DNA of 34,744 bases from an uncultured Bacteroidales bacterium (GTDB lineage: Bacteria; Bacteroidota; Bacteroidia; Bacteroidales; CAIWKO01), in NCBI GenBank assembly GCA_903913285.1, contig CAIWKO010000052.1, positions 1-34,744 on the forward strand. The letters run 5' to 3'. The notes under the pieces were generated by a model that did not search any database, was not told where the DNA came from, and worked only from the letters and a program-made list of their open reading frames with translations. Positions 32,799 through 34,744 of this stretch are shown piece by piece. Positions within the stretch are counted from its first letter, which is position 1. Each line of letters opens with the position of its first letter. A program made the position numbers and the translations under genes.

Positions 32799-33737
32799 AT
32801 GAAAATTCTCTTCGCGGCAAAAACGCACGAATACCTGATCAATGAATTGCAGAAAGCAGGTCATACATGCGTAACAAAGCTTTTGAGCAATTCCGGTGAA
32901 CTCGAAGCAGAGATTTCCGGCTACGAAGGTATCATCATCAACAGTCGTTTTGTTATCGATAAAACTATTATCGACAAGGCACCCCTTCTCCGCTTTATTG
33001 CGCGGGTAGGTGCCGGCATGGAAAGCATCGATGTTGATTATCTCGGTCTAAAGGGAATCCTTTGGTTCAACTCACCCGAAGGTAACCGTCAGGCTGTGGG
33101 CGAACATACCCTGGGCCTGTTGCTCAACCTGCTCAACAAACTCCATATTGCCGACCGCCAAGTGCGCGAAGGCAAGTGGCTGAGAGAAGAAAACCGCGGA
33201 ACCGAACTCTCGGGCAAAACTATTGGCATCATTGGCTATGGCAACATGGGAAGCGCTTTTGCCCGCTGCCTTTATGGCTTCGATTTGAATGTTATTGCCT
33301 ACGACAAATATAAAACCAATTATTCCGACGAGTTTGTGTGCGAAAAATCCCTGAAAGAAGTCTTTAGTCAGGCGGATATTGTCAGCATTCACGTGCCCCT
33401 GACCGACGAAACCCGTTATATGGTGAACAACTCCTTTATCAAATCCTTCCAAAAGAATTTCTATCTGTTGAACACCGCCCGCGGATCCATGCTGAAGACT
33501 GCCGACCTTGTTGAGAATTTGAAAACGGGAAAAGTGTTGGGAGCCGGACTGGATGTTTTGGAATACGAATCACCTTCCTTCGAAAAACTAAGCTTTGCCG
33601 ACTATCCCGCACCTATGCAATATCTGGTTAAAGCGCCGAATGTGATACTCACACCCCATATCGCCGGATGGTCGGTTGAGGCGAATTATAAACATGCCAA
33701 AGTTTTAGCCGAAAAGATACTAAATGCTTTCCGATAA
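32799..33737 (+). CDS. D-2-hydroxyacid dehydrogenase (PGDH/hydroxypyruvate reductase-like)
   Basis: An upstream ATG at 32748 exists, but it lies inside the terminator hairpin and the promoter box, so ATG 32799 is the better start (312 residues). The protein is an NAD(P)-dependent reductase acting on a 2-keto acid. The Rossmann site is 'GIIGYGNMG' (Gly146, Gly148, Gly151), the catalytic Arg228 is in 'LNTARGSML', the acidic residue lies in 'LDVLEYE' near 255, and His287 is in 'ILTPHIAGWS'. It lacks the C-terminal ACT domain of many SerA enzymes. The natural substrate, such as 3-phosphoglycerate, hydroxypyruvate or glyoxylate, cannot be read from the sequence. Confidence 0.9.
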   Translation: MKILFAAKTHEYLINELQKAGHTCVTKLLSNSGELEAEISGYEGIIINSRFVIDKTIIDKAPLLRFIARVGAGMESIDVDYLGLKGILWFNSPEGNRQAVGEHTLGLLLNLLNKLHIADRQVREGKWLREENRGTELSGKTIGIIGYGNMGSAFARCLYGFDLNVIAYDKYKTNYSDEFVCEKSLKEVFSQADIVSIHVPLTDETRYMVNNSFIKSFQKNFYLLNTARGSMLKTADLVENLKTGKVLGAGLDVLEYESPSFEKLSFADYPAPMQYLVKAPNVILTPHIAGWSVEANYKHAKVLAEKILNAFR

Positions 33738-33754
33738 AATTTCGAACTTTGGTT

Positions 33755-33783
33755 TTGCCTTTAATGATGAATTATTACTTTTG
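33755..33783 (+). promoter_or_regulatory. Promoter of pfp
   Basis: TTG at 33755-33757 and TACTTTTG at 33776-33783 are 18 bp apart, close to the Bacteroidota consensus. The pfp start codon is 23 bp downstream at 33807. Confidence 0.7.
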
Positions 33784-33806
33784 TTAAAAATAAAAACCGA
33801 AGGTTC

Positions 33807-34744
33807 ATGAAAAACGATCAAAAATTATTCAACGGAAAAACTCTGGCAATTCTAACAGGCGGTGGCGATACTCCTGCTTTGAACTCAAGTATTGAATCTA
33901 TCCGCAACCGTGCTTCTATGCTGGGCTTTAAAGTTTACGGCATCCGCAAAGGATGGAAAGGTTTGTTGGGCGATGGAGATGTGGTCGACCTTTCGTTTCA
34001 GCCCTACGATGGTTTTTATGGCGGCACGGCTTTACTTTCAAGCCGAACCAACCCTTTTCCTTCTAAAAAGAATCCCGAGAACCGCGTTCCGCAAATACTC
34101 CGCAACCTCGAACGCTATAAAATTGATGTCATAGTTACCATCGGCGGCGACGACACCAACGGGGCCGCGAAACGCCTCTACGAATCCGAAGGCATACCCG
34201 TTATCGGTTTCCCCAAAACCATCGACAACGACCTGCGCACACGCAGTATGCATCATTATAACGGTCAACTGATAGAAGCGGTGCTTTGCCCGGGTTTCCC
34301 GTCGGCTGCAAAAGGCATGATGGAGTTTACCCACCGCATCCGCACCACAGCCGAGTCGCATTCGAGGATAATTGTTCTGGAAGTGATGGGCCGCGACGCG
34401 GGATGGCTCACCGGAAGCGCTGCTTTTGGCGGTGCCGACCTGGCTTTGATTCCCGAATATGAAGTTACCCGCGAACGCAAAGAGTTTTTTTTCGAGCAGG
34501 TTAAAGAAGCCTACCTGAGTTCGAAAAAGAAATCGCTGGTGGTGGCAGTTTCGGAAGGTGTGCGCTGGTACGACGAAACAAAGGATAAGGTTGATGTGGT
34601 TTATGCCAGTTCCGAGTTGGACGAGTATGGCCATCCGCGCTTTGGTGGCATCAGCGGCATCATTGCATCCGAAATTTCGAACAAGTTAAAGATAGAAGCC
34701 CGCGCGCAGATATCGGGCTACTACGCCCGTGCAGGCGAATGCCG
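33807..34744 (+). CDS. pfp: PPi-type 6-phosphofructokinase (cut by window end)
   Basis: The frame opens with ATG at 33807 and runs off the right edge after about 312 codons, so this is a 5' part. It is a phosphofructokinase that phosphorylates fructose-6-phosphate. The phosphoryl-donor signature is 'TGGGDTPALNSSI' near residue 18. The key residues are 'TIGGDDTNGAA' (Asp116) and 'GFPKTIDND' (Lys137, catalytic Asp140). In E. coli PfkA the aligned residues are glycines 104 and 124, and Asp plus Lys is the known mark of pyrophosphate-dependent enzymes. The start is supported by the promoter just upstream. Pgi in the same window makes its substrate. Confidence 0.9.
   Translation, partial: MKNDQKLFNGKTLAILTGGGDTPALNSSIESIRNRASMLGFKVYGIRKGWKGLLGDGDVVDLSFQPYDGFYGGTALLSSRTNPFPSKKNPENRVPQILRNLERYKIDVIVTIGGDDTNGAAKRLYESEGIPVIGFPKTIDNDLRTRSMHHYNGQLIEAVLCPGFPSAAKGMMEFTHRIRTTAESHSRIIVLEVMGRDAGWLTGSAAFGGADLALIPEYEVTRERKEFFFEQVKEAYLSSKKKSLVVAVSEGVRWYDETKDKVDVVYASSELDEYGHPRFGGISGIIASEISNKLKIEARAQISGYYARAGEC

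Noticed and set aside
34038-34634. Minus-strand frame of 198 codons inside pfp
   Set aside because: It is antisense to conserved phosphofructokinase motifs and has no family signatures.

Overview
The window reads as chromosomal DNA of a Bacteroidota bacterium, probably a Bacteroidales-like or environmental lineage. The evidence is AT-rich DNA, several copies of the Bacteroidota promoter signature (TTG, about 19 bp, TAnnTTTG), type IX secretion (T9SS) C-terminal sorting domains, Bacteroidota-type lipoproteins, an RprX/RprY-like two-component pair, a PPi-type phosphofructokinase and a succinate/propionate carboxylation gene set. No tRNA, rRNA, insertion sequence, prophage or CRISPR array was seen.

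Layout. 1-3122 (minus): a LEA-type lipoprotein, a lysine-tailed unknown protein and bifunctional FtcD of histidine degradation. 3350-5650 (plus): a lone KAS III-like enzyme and a nucleoid-associated (NdpA family) protein. 5620-7611 (minus): hutI followed closely by an aspartate/glutamate racemase. 7712-14062 (plus): three tandem secreted C10 (streptopain-like) cysteine proteases, each with two CUB-like domains and a T9SS sorting domain; a symmetrical divergent promoter separates them from hutI. 14150-17222: aroC overlapping a PorE-like TPR/beta-propeller/OmpA protein. 17223-18070: the only long gene-free stretch, holding a degenerate 21-bp tandem repeat array and a GC-rich, hairpin-forming element that looks like a dispersed Bacteroidota repeat. 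18071-19655: a 35-residue lysine-rich microprotein, a YebC-family regulator and a periplasmic thioredoxin-like protein. 19648-20994 (minus): pgi. 20981-21060: a promoter and terminator-like hairpin in the pgi/rprX intergenic region. 21241-23621: histidine kinase and response regulator. 23683-27053: ahcY with its own promoter and terminator, then a lipoprotein with an Ig-like domain. 27169-29877: methylmalonyl-CoA epimerase, carboxyltransferase, a short OadG-like protein and biotin carrier. 29901-31727 (minus): YgiQ-type radical SAM protein. 31902-34744: a T9SS cargo protein, a 2-hydroxyacid dehydrogenase and a PPi-dependent phosphofructokinase cut by the window end.

How the genes relate. FtcD and HutI are two steps of histidine breakdown to glutamate, and the racemase beside hutI could act on glutamate or aspartate. 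The C10 proteases and the cargo at 31902 need a T9SS, to which the PorE-like protein may contribute. The epimerase-carboxylase cluster interconverts methylmalonyl-CoA and propionyl-CoA. Pgi and Pfp belong to glycolysis. Most genes are ordinary core functions. The least explained features are the 21-bp array, the GC-rich element, the leader upstream of rprX, the OadG-like protein without a membrane segment and the protease triplet.
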